Positions 15,101-24,292 of a stretch of 45,801 bases of DNA are shown here, piece by piece; positions within the stretch are counted from its first letter, which is position 1, and each line of letters opens with the position of its first letter. The translations under genes were made by a program, and so were the position numbers. The notes beneath the pieces are model-generated. The model worked only from the letters and a program-made list of their open reading frames with translations. It ran no database searches and was not told the origin of the DNA. Source of the stretch: an uncultured Rhodopila sp. (GTDB lineage Bacteria > Pseudomonadota > Alphaproteobacteria > Acetobacterales > Acetobacteraceae); the NCBI RefSeq assembly GCF_903944925.1, contig NZ_CAJATU010000097.1, positions 1 to 45,801 of the forward strand. The letters run 5' to 3'.

Positions 15101-18100
15101 TCGGCCCTTGGTCGATAGGCGCGGTGCGGATGCGCACCAGAACAGGGTCGCTGACACGGGCAACCTTTTCGGGGTCTAGGCCGATGCTCTCGGCGTTGTC
15201 CATCACGAAACGCTTATACTCGTCGGCCTTGCCGCTTTTGTACGCTTTTTTTATGCCCATGCTGCGCCCGTTGCCAGACTCGACCTGTAGATCCGGCCCA
15301 ACAATTGGCGCTCCAGAATACGTGTTCCCGCTGATGAACAGTTCTTGGGGATGAGGGTTCTGCGCGATTCTGTCTACTTTGGCGCGCTCTGCGGGCATCG
15401 AATACTCGCGATCCTGCATGTCCTGGAGATACGAAGGATTGACGAAGAAAGTATTGGGGTCATGGCTGGTGACAACTCGATCCGACGGAACAACGGCGTA
15501 ACGAAACCTGACAGCCGTGTTGGCTGCCGTATACGCTACGCTCTCCTTTCCAACAACGAGTCCGGCGGTGTCGCCGGGTGTCGGTGCAGGGGACTGTGCC
15601 TTCGGTTGCGCGTTGATGGGAGGAGTCTCCTCCTTTGGAACGCGCTGTAGTTTCTTGACGGCGTCAATCGCCTTGATGCCTGGCGGCTTCGGGCTCTCCG
15701 CAACGGGTTGTGCCGGTGCCGTCTCAGCGGCGACCGCAGAAGGCAGCTCGGCGTTCACGGGCTCCGGCTCGGACGCGTCCGCGATCTGCACGATTTCCTT
15801 TGGCGAACGTGCGGGGCCTTCTATCTGGTGAGTACCGTCCGTCATCGACACCGGGGCCGAGCCAATGCGCTCGTAGAGCGGTCTGTCCTCTTCCGGCAGA
15901 TACTCAAAGGCCGACAGTTCCTCGTCGGTCGGCTGGCTCATAAGTCCGTCCACCGCCGCGCCCATTTGCCGAAGCTTCGCGCCGACTCGTCCCGCCATGC
16001 TCTCTTCCATTGACGTGTTGGCGAGTATCCATTCGAGCATCACCTGGCTTTTGCCACCAAGTCTTGCGGTTCTTCCTGCCACCTGGAGAACCCCTTTTGC
16101 AGACCAAGGCACCGTAGTCACGATCTGGTACCGAGGAGAATTTCCTACCGTGTCGTGAAAGCTAGCCCCCGTGCCGCCTTTCTGCACGGATGACAGCAGT
16201 ATCGGCTTCCGGTTCCCGTTATATGCGTCTTTGTCCCGTTGCGCCCTGGCTTCCGTCACGTTTCCATGATACTCGGCAACCATCTGTTCTGCCGATCCGG
16301 CACCTAGCTCCTGATCGACGATGGCCTTGAACCTGTCAACGGGAGATCCGAGCGGAAGATTGATCCCCGCGCGGGCTAGGGATGCATTGATGCGCTCGTA
16401 GCTTGTAGGGCCTTTCACCTTCTTTACCGACGACTTAGCCATCATGCGCTGCCGTCGAGCCTCGTCTCCCTCAGCCTCGATCCTGTCCGCAAACTCCGGC
16501 GTGCCGCCCACGTGGTATTCGCTGGTGTACTCGAAGAACACTGCGGGGTGCCAGCCCTGCCGGTACGCCTCAACGGCCCTGTGCGCCGCCATCTCGACCT
16601 TGACGTCTTCCATAATGCGTCGGGCCGTTAAAGATGCCGCGCCTCGAACGTCCGGCAACGACACGTAGCCGCCCGGCGCAGTGGCCCATCGCGTTTCCGC
16701 CGCCTCATCGTCCATATTGTACAGATGTCCGATCGCGTCATTGTAGACATCCACGAGATGGTCGGGCATCGCAATGCGCGTGAACTTCGAGTTGGGAGGA
16801 TAGGCGAGCGTCGGCACCGTGCGCGTGCCGCGCCCCTGCCCGAATATGTCCTGGTGGATGTCCAGGAAGTGGCCGACCATGCCGTCGAAGCGGTAACGGG
16901 TGTTGGATTTCCCGTTGTCCAGAACAATCTGCTGAATCGACACGCCATGGGCCTTCATCCACGCGTTCCATCGTGCGACGTCTTCGAGATCGGCCCCGGT
17001 AGTGCCCCACATGCCCAGTCGGCTGAGGTACCTTGTCTCCCAAAGGTGCTCGAACGGCGTGGCAGTGGCGTAGATTACCCTGCGGTTTGTCGTTCTCTCG
17101 ATCATGTCTTTTATGATTCGATGCGCCTGCAGAGAGCTTTTGTGCTCGTTGAGTTGGGCGAGCGCGTGCGACTCGTCGAACACGACGGTGTCCCAAGAAT
17201 GCATGAAGTGCTCAGGGTTGCCCCTGAGTTCCCCGTAGGTTGCAAACGTGATTCCGTTTACAAGCGATTCCCCGGGGCCGCGCCCCATCAGTTTGACCGC
17301 GTCAGCCGCCACCTGATTGACAAGCCCTTGGTTCTTTGTCACGTAGAGCGTGTTGCCGGTCAGGCCGTTCGCCACATCGTGCGCCCTGAGACGTTCTATC
17401 GTGGCAAGAACCGCCATAGTCTTGCCCGAACCGGGCGCGTCGGCAAAGAGGAATCCTCCCTCCTCGCGCACCAAGAAGTTGGTCAGCGCCTGATTTGCCA
17501 TGTAAGCCTGATGCGGCATGAGGATGCCCCGCATTTGCGCGGATATCAGATCGGACGGCACAGGCCCTTTCGTGATGTAGGTTATTGGGGCTGGTCTTGA
17601 AAGTTCGGGTCGCTCACTTGCTTGTCGCCCTCCTTCAGCAGCGGCTCCCTCTGAGGCGGCCGTAGCGCGAACGGCAGGTTCTCGCTCGGCGTTTTGATTC
17701 TCCCCTGGATTCCCGGACGCCCGCTGAGGTTCTGCTGGACGGCCCCTATCGACGTCGGAAGGTTCGGAAGGCTCAACGCTTCCGGACGGTTGCCCTGCAC
17801 TTCCCTCTCCAAGCTCCCTATTCCCTCCGACAGGGGATCTTCCGGCTGGCGGATGCGTATCCTGCGATCCACCTGTGCTGGAAAGTTCTCCTGGTACGTT
17901 CTCCTGATCTCGGCTCTCGACCGGTCTGCGTCCGCTTGGTTCCGGGCCACCTGGAACGCCATTTCCGAGCCCCTGTCCGTTGCCGTTGGGTACGGGCTCA
18001 TTCGTCGCGGCGGCAGATCGTCCCCCGACTGATCCTCCGACGGATTGATTGCCGGGGTCGATGAAGTGTCCGTTGACGATTGGGAGTCTGCCGGGGATGG

Positions 18101-20801
18101 CAAAGTTTCGGCGATCCCCGTATTTTCGAACTGCGTCAATGCCGTGTCCATAGGTTAGTTCTCCTTCCGGATTCGGTGACAGCAGCGCCGCCACCAGTGC
18201 TTTCGGATCTCCTCCGAATCTGTCTGAAACGTTCAAGACCTGCGACGCGCCCTGTTCCGTCCTAGGGTCTATCGGAGACCGGGCCAACTCCTGATAGGCC
18301 GCGATGTTGGACGCCCCCAGGCTCTTTTGAGCGGTCTTGGCGTTCGATGCGTTCGGCAGCCTGTTCGCGTCGAACCGCCGGTCTCCAAGCCTTCGATCCA
18401 TGTATTCGTCTGGTATTCCGTAGCTGAGAGAAACTGACGGATCGGAAACATGCTGCGCGATTCTGGCCGGGTCGGCACCGTACTTTGCCGCAAGCAGGTG
18501 TATGTCGTGCGCGTCGGTGCTGCCGTTAAGCATCTTTGCCACGCGGATGTTGGCGTCCGCCATTTGTGCGTACTGGCCTAGCTTGCCGCCGCCGCTCGGA
18601 GGCATGCCCGTGGACAGTTCTTCTGGTCGGTAGCCGCCGGTAAGGGAAGCGGTGTCCCCCGTGCCCTTCGGCGCGTTCTTGAGAGCGCTCAGCGTCGCCG
18701 GGTTGCCCCCGTGCATGCCGGACTCGGCGTTGGAGCCTTGCGTGAAGAAGTCAGGGCGATGATACGCGGACATGTTGCCTTCGATTTCCTCGCGATTGGC
18801 CCTCCCGTGCTCACGTCCTACGATTTCATTGTCCAGGCCGTTAAGGCGCTCCTGCGTTTCTGCGCTGGGCGCTCCGGCCTGCGTCTCGACCTCGTTCTGC
18901 ACGTCAGTGATCGCGTGCTCGCGCATAAGCTCATCGTCGCTGAGAGCGGTCGGAGGAATGACGGCGGTTTCCTCGGCGGGGCGAATGGTCGGCCCTTCCA
19001 TCTCTTTCTTGGCTAGGATGGACTGAAGCCTGTCGAGATTGGCAGCCTGTAGCGCATTGCCGTTCCCGGCCTTGACGCTGTCGATCTGCGCCCGCAACTG
19101 GTCGGGAGTCATCTGGTTGTACGGCACGCGCACGGTGCCCGGCGGAACAGGTGTTCTGCGGTCGCCCCTGAGCGCGGCGTCGGATGCGGCTATCGCGTTT
19201 CGCGAGCTGTCGATCATCCTGTCGAGCGCTTCAATGGGTGTTTCCGCAGGCGAGGTGGGAACCGGGGAAGCTTGCGCGGGTTCCGATGCTGTCCCCTCCG
19301 CGTTTTTCTCACCCGGAAAACTGCTGGGAGCTTGGCCCGTTTGGCCTTCGGGAGACGCGCTTTGGACGCCAGCCTGCGTTCCGCTTAGGCCACCTTGAGG
19401 AGTAACGGAACGCGCTGCCTCTGCGGCATCGTCCGGGTTCATGCCCGCCTTGACAGCGTTCCGGAACGCGTCCACCTGAGCACCCACAAACTGACGCGTG
19501 ACGCCGGAAGTCGTCGTGTGCTCCAGATTCGACGGCGAGAACCGTCCCGTGACGGGATCTGGCGTAGGCGCTGCGCCCGTCCCTCCCGACGGCGCTTTGT
19601 ATTCGGGATGCTCGAACAGATCGCGCATTGCCGCTGCGACCTGCTGCCCTTGATCGGACTGCGAGAAGGCCGTATTTGCTACGTCCGACGTCTTTTGCGC
19701 GCAGTACTGCTTCTGCGCAAGCCCCACCTTGGCGCGGCTCAGGCCGTATGTGGCCGCGTCGGCAACTTTGGAATAGAACGGGATCTTGGCGTAAGCCGCC
19801 GCATGGACGGGTCCCCCGACCTTGCCGAGACCCTTAAGGATTGCGGACGTGCCCTTGTTGAACGCATTCGCGCCCGTGTAGGCCCTAGTGGCTTCGGCAC
19901 TGGCTCTTTGCGCTTCTGCGGCTGCCCGTAGTTTTGCGGCGGCTGCCATGTCACCTGCTGCGGATGCAGCTTTAGCGGCATCTTCAAACCTAGCTGCAGC
20001 GGCGATTCCTTTGAACGCCAATCCTTCCCCTAGTGTCGCGACGGTAATGTATTGCTGAAACGGATGCTGATACGTTTCGCGCGCTACCCCTGATCCGGAC
20101 ATTTTTAGCTCATTTTCAGCCTCTTGCCCACCACCCTGCGCTCCGCTCGTGGCGTAACCGACCGAACGCGCCAAGTGCGCAACAAGCCCGTTGTCACCAC
20201 CGAACATCGCCTTTGCCATATCGCCCACGAACTGGGCGTTCTCCATCCCGGAATTGTCATAACCCTGCGCGGCCTTCCTGTTGCCTATGGCGCGGGCCAG
20301 ACCGCCTGCAACGGTATCGCCACCGGCGGCTATTTCCCTACCGATTCCGCCGCCGATTGCCATCAGACCGGGGCCAACCGAGAAAGCGGTGTGGAGCACG
20401 TCCTCAGGCACGTTTTGTAGAAATCCTCCAACGCTTGCCCCCTGCGGAAGAACACGCATCGAGTCAGGGCCTTCCGCGCTGCGCCCAAGTTGCAACGCGT
20501 TGGGATTGGCGTCGGGAGCTGGCATCCTCGCCGTTATCGCCCTTATGTTCGCCGGGGGCGTAGGTGCGCCGTACGCGCGGCTAGGTGCCTGCTGCGTGGC
20601 AACCGGTGCGTTGGAGAGCATCTTGTCGATGTCCGCCGTGCCCGTATATCGCGGCGCGTTTGGCTGCGTGGCGACCGGCGCGTTGGAGAGCATCTTGTCG
20701 ATGTCGTCTGTGCCCGTTCCAGCCGTAGCACTCTGCTGCGTGGCGACCGGCGCGTTGGACAGCATCTGGTCGATATCGTCTGTGCCCGTGTATTGCGGCA
20801 T
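12117..20801 (-). CDS. Giant polyvalent protein: SNO-type helicase, ParB/DdrB-like domain, LPD38-like C-terminus
   Basis: A 2,894-residue protein. It opens with three 24-residue repeats (TGTDDID.MLSNAPVATQ). An Ala/Gly-rich region to about 400 may insert in membranes. A Pro/Ser/Gly-rich linker follows. At about 1100-1620 is an SF2 helicase of the Strawberry-notch kind: Walker A ADAPGSGKT near 1124, DESH near 1210, ATATPFEH near 1246, QKGGTGASFHD and VAGRTARLGGKSQ near 1579. At about 1765-1900 is a ParB/DdrB-like segment with the SGNGRSM motif. The last 450 residues resemble the large polyvalent protein domain LPD38 (TAYNPGTFMANG). Such proteins are packaged and injected with DNA in other phages, protecting or processing the genome. 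Confidence 0.7.
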   Translation of the reverse strand: MPQYTGTDDIDQMLSNAPVATQQSATAGTGTDDIDKMLSNAPVATQPNAPRYTGTADIDKMLSNAPVATQQAPSRAYGAPTPPANIRAITARMPAPDANPNALQLGRSAEGPDSMRVLPQGASVGGFLQNVPEDVLHTAFSVGPGLMAIGGGIGREIAAGGDTVAGGLARAIGNRKAAQGYDNSGMENAQFVGDMAKAMFGGDNGLVAHLARSVGYATSGAQGGGQEAENELKMSGSGVARETYQHPFQQYITVATLGEGLAFKGIAAAARFEDAAKAASAAGDMAAAAKLRAAAEAQRASAEATRAYTGANAFNKGTSAILKGLGKVGGPVHAAAYAKIPFYSKVADAATYGLSRAKVGLAQKQYCAQKTSDVANTAFSQSDQGQQVAAAMRDLFEHPEYKAPSGGTGAAPTPDPVTGRFSPSNLEHTTTSGVTRQFVGAQVDAFRNAVKAGMNPDDAAEAARSVTPQGGLSGTQAGVQSASPEGQTGQAPSSFPGEKNAEGTASEPAQASPVPTSPAETPIEALDRMIDSSRNAIAASDAALRGDRRTPVPPGTVRVPYNQMTPDQLRAQIDSVKAGNGNALQAANLDRLQSILAKKEMEGPTIRPAEETAVIPPTALSDDELMREHAITDVQNEVETQAGAPSAETQERLNGLDNEIVGREHGRANREEIEGNMSAYHRPDFFTQGSNAESGMHGGNPATLSALKNAPKGTGDTASLTGGYRPEELSTGMPPSGGGKLGQYAQMADANIRVAKMLNGSTDAHDIHLLAAKYGADPARIAQHVSDPSVSLSYGIPDEYMDRRLGDRRFDANRLPNASNAKTAQKSLGASNIAAYQELARSPIDPRTEQGASQVLNVSDRFGGDPKALVAALLSPNPEGELTYGHGIDAVRKYGDRRNFAIPGRLPIVNGHFIDPGNQSVGGSVGGRSAAATNEPVPNGNGQGLGNGVPGGPEPSGRRPVESRDQENVPGELSSTGGSQDTHPPAGRSPVGGNRELGEGSAGQPSGSVEPSEPSDVDRGRPAEPQRASGNPGENQNAEREPAVRATAASEGAAAEGGRQASERPELSRPAPITYITKGPVPSDLISAQMRGILMPHQAYMANQALTNFLVREEGGFLFADAPGSGKTMAVLATIERLRAHDVANGLTGNTLYVTKNQGLVNQVAADAVKLMGRGPGESLVNGITFATYGELRGNPEHFMHSWDTVVFDESHALAQLNEHKSSLQAHRIIKDMIERTTNRRVIYATATPFEHLWETRYLSRLGMWGTTGADLEDVARWNAWMKAHGVSIQQIVLDNGKSNTRYRFDGMVGHFLDIHQDIFGQGRGTRTVPTLAYPPNSKFTRIAMPDHLVDVYNDAIGHLYNMDDEAAETRWATAPGGYVSLPDVRGAASLTARRIMEDVKVEMAAHRAVEAYRQGWHPAVFFEYTSEYHVGGTPEFADRIEAEGDEARRQRMMAKSSVKKVKGPTSYERINASLARAGINLPLGSPVDRFKAIVDQELGAGSAEQMVAEYHGNVTEARAQRDKDAYNGNRKPILLSSVQKGGTGASFHDTVGNSPRYQIVTTVPWSAKGVLQVAGRTARLGGKSQVMLEWILANTSMEESMAGRVGAKLRQMGAAVDGLMSQPTDEELSAFEYLPEEDRPLYERIGSAPVSMTDGTHQIEGPARSPKEIVQIADASEPEPVNAELPSAVAAETAPAQPVAESPKPPGIKAIDAVKKLQRVPKEETPPINAQPKAQSPAPTPGDTAGLVVGKESVAYTAANTAVRFRYAVVPSDRVVTSHDPNTFFVNPSYLQDMQDREYSMPAERAKVDRIAQNPHPQELFISGNTYSGAPIVGPDLQVESGNGRSMGIKKAYKSGKADEYKRFVMDNAESIGLDPEKVARVSDPVLVRIRTAPIDQGPIQRADLAREMGKSAVNNLDPLRSAIADARLIDRLGIAYLIKPDDNGSMMAASNDQFRAKFLAGLPSQDNDAVTSNGRLLPAGELRIKNAVMAFAYPDTAMLEHVLLSNADGMRNIAAALLRAAPYVGTYERLSKLGGMFSIARQIGEAANVLRIVKEGKVASSVSNYFGEACLFDIEDRDDATRLIASYMESVGTRTRNIDAMLRKYYADATSIEEPFSEANPIGVEKPGPEAPVDLLKRTIASMNGSSDGDQLGMTLNAGIPIDQFVKGAKVVAKRVSKALLAPIDHTQALQREAAMSAYIETDDLKKQGAILKDLQASQGLSDAWMKKFMGLGEQSRALFRQMGADLVDTGVMSKETFASHSGAYLHQIYRFFENPEQFCKDLDDYIASEVAARGMTPEEAQAYREIEQGKVQAYRLSLQKQGNAVSKGDPANQGPLHRNVTRVRVASEETQAYLGRINEASTRVAVGAARSARMIAKAQLYRNLAERYALSGTDAEIQAALGRDIEANRAHLGRFAGSSYVRVPNKSGYYALEGRFMPKSIWQEVQSQRKAEESWEGPLQRVMRAWKLAFTAYNPGTFMANGVGYGMLSDVAGGFPMWAAPRMTWETITDLRKNGPWSQDAAKHADYFKDARDRGDLNRFVKEAYPANQWAKLKYGTQAAFRSPTWIYTQHDLFFKHRLYIAARKGVLSGGRKMTPGEANQLVENTFPNWRKGTPVVGVATPLGVLPVRRMVQSARVWAVPFISWDASIVPILYKAFKDHPGRIGKYLWLATAYHAAVASARQESQEEQYNNERSLPDWEKDAGYFDTGYNTSDGLPLYLSPGGANLFTTFTSADDPTSAAFQRLNFVATTMGELAFNEDLMTHDVIRKPGMTNQEKLEADAQEVSQGILPPLAPGGYDFKRIAQGVGGYEADKTSKRMAGTAERVGKITQALTHTGVRAEDLDEDRRFTIRALIKDERGALRTAGKDTAKDAAIRALFASMKPPPVVPTK
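20592..20789 (-). repeat. Three 72-bp tandem coding repeats at the start of the giant gene
   Basis: Residues 5-22, 29-46 and 53-70 of the giant protein repeat TGT.DID.MLSNAPVATQ with a strict 24-residue (72-bp) period. The core is nearly invariant while the short spacers differ. A repeated short peptide at the extreme N-terminus suggests a docking or packaging signal bound by a virion partner (inference). Confidence 0.8.
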
Positions 20802-23186
20802 TTACAGGCCACCTGTCATTGCGGATACGCCCTTTGCCAGTGCGTCCTGCGTGGCTACTCTCTCTTTCCCTGATTTGTCGAAAGCGGTGTACTGTTTGAT
20901 GCCGCCGATGTTCTTGACGACGATGTGGAATCCCTGCATCGTCTGATAGACGGTGCCCCCCGTAACCGCCTTTGACATCGCGCCCGTCGCATAGGTGGTG
21001 ACGCCGTTCGCGTCCGGCTTTGGCCGCATGCTCGCCAACGGCCTAACCTGGGCTACCGACGGCCCCCCCCTTCCCAGTGCGCCCTGCGCGGCGCCTGCGT
21101 TTTGACCGGTCGCCGACATGGACGTTGCCGGAGGTGCCGGAGGTGCCGGAGGTGCCGGTTTAGGTTTAGGGAACAATGTTCCGTTATACTTGTCGAGCAA
21201 CCCCTGGTAGTAGGTCATCGTCGATGTCGCCGCCGCCTCCTGGTTCATCAGGTTGGAATATTCCGGGTCGCCGGGCTTGTCAACAGGAGGGTCTTTCATT
21301 GGGTCGCTTGGATGCAGCGCACCTTGCGCTTCCAGAAAGGATCTCTGGGCAGCCTCGAAGCCTTGATGTGCCACGCCCCAAAGCTGCCTGGCATCACTTG
21401 TCACCTTCGACGCCTTTGCCATGTCCAGATGGGCCTGCTGGTACCCTTCCTCTTGGGATTTGTTGAGCTGAACCTGCTGGAACTCCTGCTTGCGCATCGA
21501 ATCACTGAACTTGTTCTGATTCTCTTCGTCCATCAGCTTTCGCTTGGCAAGGTACTCGGACGGGGACTCTGTGACCTTCACAAGAGGAAGCCTTGGCGCG
21601 TCGCTCGGCAGCATGCCCGCGTTTACCATCGCCTTGCGGAGAGGGTCTAGGACGAACTGGTACTGCTGTGGCGCTGGCATTCTCGCGGTGTTCGGGTCGA
21701 GCACCATCTTGGAGTAGCGATAGACCTGGTCTACCGCCTCGCGCTTGGTCGTGTCTGTCTGCTTGACCTGCTGGTCAAGCTTGCTGAGCGCCAACCGCTC
21801 ATTGCCTTGGTCGATGCGCCCCTGCCCCTGCTGCTGGGCCGTGGTGGTCATGCCCTTGCCGGTGAACACGAAGGTTCCGTCCGGCATCTGTGTGAATAGC
21901 CCAAACCGGGGGTCGGTTATCGGCACGCCGAACTTGTCCTTGGCGATGTTGTTAAACCCGTTGAAATAATTGCCAAGCTGCCCCGTTGGAACCTTGCTAG
22001 CGCCCTCCCACATGGCAGACCACGTCTTGTCTTGCAGCTCTTTCTTCTTGTCGTCGTCGCTCTGCATGGGGACGAACTTGCCCGTCGTCTTGTCGTACAT
22101 GTCCGCGACGGACGGTAGCCCCATTCTGGCAAGCATTCCCGGATCACTGGCGTCTATCGCCTTCAGTGCCGCCTCTTGATCGGACGGGCTTCGCATTGCA
22201 AGGGACGCGTACAGTTCCGATCCCGCCTGAAGGTCATGCACGCTCTGCTCCTGTTTCTGGTCGGCCTCGGCCTGGTTAGCCCGGCCTTCCTCCATCGTCA
22301 TCTGCTGCGTGCGCTGCTGGGCGTCCTGGCTTCTGGCCTGCGCTTCTTGCGTCATCTGATAGCTAGACACGTCGCGGCTGTACTGCTCGTTGAGCTGGTT
22401 CTGTTCCTGCTTGACGAACGCGCTGGCGAACTCCAGACCGCCCCTTGAATGCAGACCGGCCAACACTGCGCCGATCGCAAGAATCGGGTTGCGCTTTTCC
22501 CACGCGCCCATTGTGTAGTCGTTCGGGTTGGGCTTAGCGCCGTTGGCCGTCACGGGGCCGTTCGACGGGTTGCTGCCCGTCAGCGCGCCCTTTACGGCGG
22601 ATATGACGCCCGCGAGGGAAAGACCTGGCTTAGCGCCGGGCTGTCGTGTCACTGTGGGCTGAGCCGGGTACGCGCCCGACTGTGCCGCACCGACCGTCGG
22701 AGGTGCCATCGTCACTCCGTTGGTGCCCGGATTCGTCTGACCTTGCCCCGCAGTGGCCTGCCCCTGAACGGGCGATTGCGCTTGCGCGGCCTGGGAAGCG
22801 TTCGTCCCGGACTGAGCCGTCGGCGTCGGCGCGCCTGTACCAGACACGGGCGACGAAGGAGAACCGCCCAACATGACGGAGTTCTGGTTCGCCATCGGCG
22901 ACGGGTTCTGTAGCGGCGTTTGGCCCGCGATCACCGCCTGGATGGCCGGGCTGGCAGTTGGCGAAGATGCCGGTGCGACCGGCGAGACGGCTGCGGATGG
23001 CGACACTGGCGACGCCGTCGGCACGGGTGCGGACGGTGCGGGCGTCGTCACCGCCGCCGACAGGGGCGTGGCCGTCTGCGCCGGTTGCTGTTGAGGAAAC
23101 AGCACGGCCATCATGTCTGACGTTTGACTGGTAGAGCCCGGCATGTTGATGTAATCGCCGGGGTCTACCATGCTTGGGTCTGCCAT
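20802..23186 (-). CDS. Internal-virion-type protein, Pro/Ala/Gln-rich
   Basis: A 794-residue protein with an AGGTGATTT site. Residues 25-210 are low-complexity Ala/Pro/Thr/Gln sequence. Residues about 230-620 are helical with many glutamines (QEAQARSQDAQQRTQQM, QQGQGRIDQGNERLAL), typical of podovirus ejection proteins that form the trans-envelope channel. A PPAPPAPPA linker precedes a folded C-terminal end. It is joined head to tail with the giant gene (TAAATG), so the two are probably made and packaged together. No lytic transglycosylase motif was seen. Confidence 0.55.
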   Translation of the reverse strand: MADPSMVDPGDYINMPGSTSQTSDMMAVLFPQQQPAQTATPLSAAVTTPAPSAPVPTASPVSPSAAVSPVAPASSPTASPAIQAVIAGQTPLQNPSPMANQNSVMLGGSPSSPVSGTGAPTPTAQSGTNASQAAQAQSPVQGQATAGQGQTNPGTNGVTMAPPTVGAAQSGAYPAQPTVTRQPGAKPGLSLAGVISAVKGALTGSNPSNGPVTANGAKPNPNDYTMGAWEKRNPILAIGAVLAGLHSRGGLEFASAFVKQEQNQLNEQYSRDVSSYQMTQEAQARSQDAQQRTQQMTMEEGRANQAEADQKQEQSVHDLQAGSELYASLAMRSPSDQEAALKAIDASDPGMLARMGLPSVADMYDKTTGKFVPMQSDDDKKKELQDKTWSAMWEGASKVPTGQLGNYFNGFNNIAKDKFGVPITDPRFGLFTQMPDGTFVFTGKGMTTTAQQQGQGRIDQGNERLALSKLDQQVKQTDTTKREAVDQVYRYSKMVLDPNTARMPAPQQYQFVLDPLRKAMVNAGMLPSDAPRLPLVKVTESPSEYLAKRKLMDEENQNKFSDSMRKQEFQQVQLNKSQEEGYQQAHLDMAKASKVTSDARQLWGVAHQGFEAAQRSFLEAQGALHPSDPMKDPPVDKPGDPEYSNLMNQEAAATSTMTYYQGLLDKYNGTLFPKPKPAPPAPPAPPATSMSATGQNAGAAQGALGRGGPSVAQVRPLASMRPKPDANGVTTYATGAMSKAVTGGTVYQTMQGFHIVVKNIGGIKQYTAFDKSGKERVATQDALAKGVSAMTGGL

Positions 23187-23193
23187 AAATCAC

Positions 23194-23787
23194 CTATAGT
23201 CCGGAGAACAGGCTGCCGAAGCCGCCCGCTGATCCTGCTGCCCCCATGAGGGAGCCGAACATGCCGCCCATTTCAGAGTTGGACTGTTCCTGGGCCTGGT
23301 TCTGTTCATTGCCTATGTTCATCTCGCCGTTGGCAGCGCTCATCCCTTGACCGGTAAGCCCGCTGTAGAGGTTGGAAAGTCCCTGATCCTCCATCTGCTG
23401 GCCTTCCACTGCGAGGTTGCTGTTGAACTGGCTGTTCTGACTCGCCTGGGCATCGCGCACGGAAGCGTCCGCGTCCGCGCTCAGCGAGTTCGCGCCCGCC
23501 ATGCCTCGCCCCGCCAGATCGTGGTTGGTGCTGCTGATCGCGTTCGTGTATGACTGTGCCGTGTTCTCGGCGTTGCCCGATTCGAGCAACTTGCCGGTGT
23601 TGCCGCTGGTCAGAGGGTTGTAGTTGGCCTGGAACTGGCCCGTCGATGGATCGTACCCCAGCTCCTGCGCGTAGGCGCTGAGCGCAGAGTTTCCATACGT
23701 CTGAAGCATGTTCCCGACGTCGCCATAGATGTTGTTCGCCGCACTGTACGAGCCGTTGCCCGCTCCGCCGCCTCCGCCTCCGCCCAT
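23194..23787 (-). CDS. Small internal-virion-type protein
   Basis: A 197-residue protein. ATG 23787 is 1 nt after the stop of the GNAT gene (TGACATG). It starts with seven consecutive glycines and is rich in Asn, Gln, Ser and Ala (LEGQ-type helices; EMNIGNEQNQAQEQSNSEM). The C-terminus is Gly/Phe-rich (GMFGSLMGAAGSAGG). Position between a GNAT-like gene and the large ejection-type proteins matches the smallest internal virion protein of other podoviruses. Confidence 0.5.
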   Translation of the reverse strand: MGGGGGGGAGNGSYSAANNIYGDVGNMLQTYGNSALSAYAQELGYDPSTGQFQANYNPLTSGNTGKLLESGNAENTAQSYTNAISSTNHDLAGRGMAGANSLSADADASVRDAQASQNSQFNSNLAVEGQQMEDQGLSNLYSGLTGQGMSAANGEMNIGNEQNQAQEQSNSEMGGMFGSLMGAAGSAGGFGSLFSGL

Positions 23788-23788
23788 G

Positions 23789-24292
23789 TCACCGGCCCCC
23801 CACCCATTTCTTAAGTCCGTCCTCGGCGTCCTGCATCGAGGTTCGGTACGTGCCCACGACAGCTCGGAATCCCATTCTTCCATGCAGCCTGTGCGGAGGA
23901 TTAGCTGGCGTGAACGTTGTATAGCAATATTTTACCTCATTGACCCTGCACAACTTGACCGCTTCCGCCATCAGCATGACGGCCGTGTTCGGCCTGGCGT
24001 CCTTGGAGCATGCCAGCATCCCGACTTTCACGGCTGATTTGCCGAGCCTTTCGACCACGAGCACTCCTACTGCGGTGCCGGTCTCGTCGATCGCGCACAG
24101 CACGGCGTTCGCGCCGCCCTGCTGGATCACGCGCTTCATGTACACCTGCATGTCGCGCCGGGTCGATCTCGCGTATTCGTCCATTGCGTCTTCTGCGATC
24201 ACCCGCAGGAGCAAGTCCGATACATCGTCCACTAGTTGGAAGTCGTGCTCGAAGCACTCGTCGGTCAGGTGGATCACTCTGTCATTCTTCAC
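23789..24292 (-). CDS. GNAT-like acetyltransferase-fold protein
   Basis: A 167-residue protein. GTG start overlapping the upstream stop (GTGA). The order of strands and helices fits GNAT: VLCAIDETGTAVGVLVVERL (beta 2-4), KVGMLACSKDARPNTAVMLMAEAV in the place of motif A and its helix, and a closing LHGRMGFRAVVGTYR (motif B-like). The Q/R-x-x-G-x-G/A pyrophosphate loop is not well kept, so acetyl-CoA binding is uncertain. GNAT-like genes commonly sit beside podovirus internal-virion genes. Confidence 0.6.
   Translation of the reverse strand: MKNDRVIHLTDECFEHDFQLVDDVSDLLLRVIAEDAMDEYARSTRRDMQVYMKRVIQQGGANAVLCAIDETGTAVGVLVVERLGKSAVKVGMLACSKDARPNTAVMLMAEAVKLCRVNEVKYCYTTFTPANPPHRLHGRMGFRAVVGTYRTSMQDAEDGLKKWVGGR

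Noticed and set aside
16725..17600. 291-codon plus-strand frame
   Set aside because: It lies wholly opposite the helicase motifs of the giant gene, which are intact; no independent coding sign.
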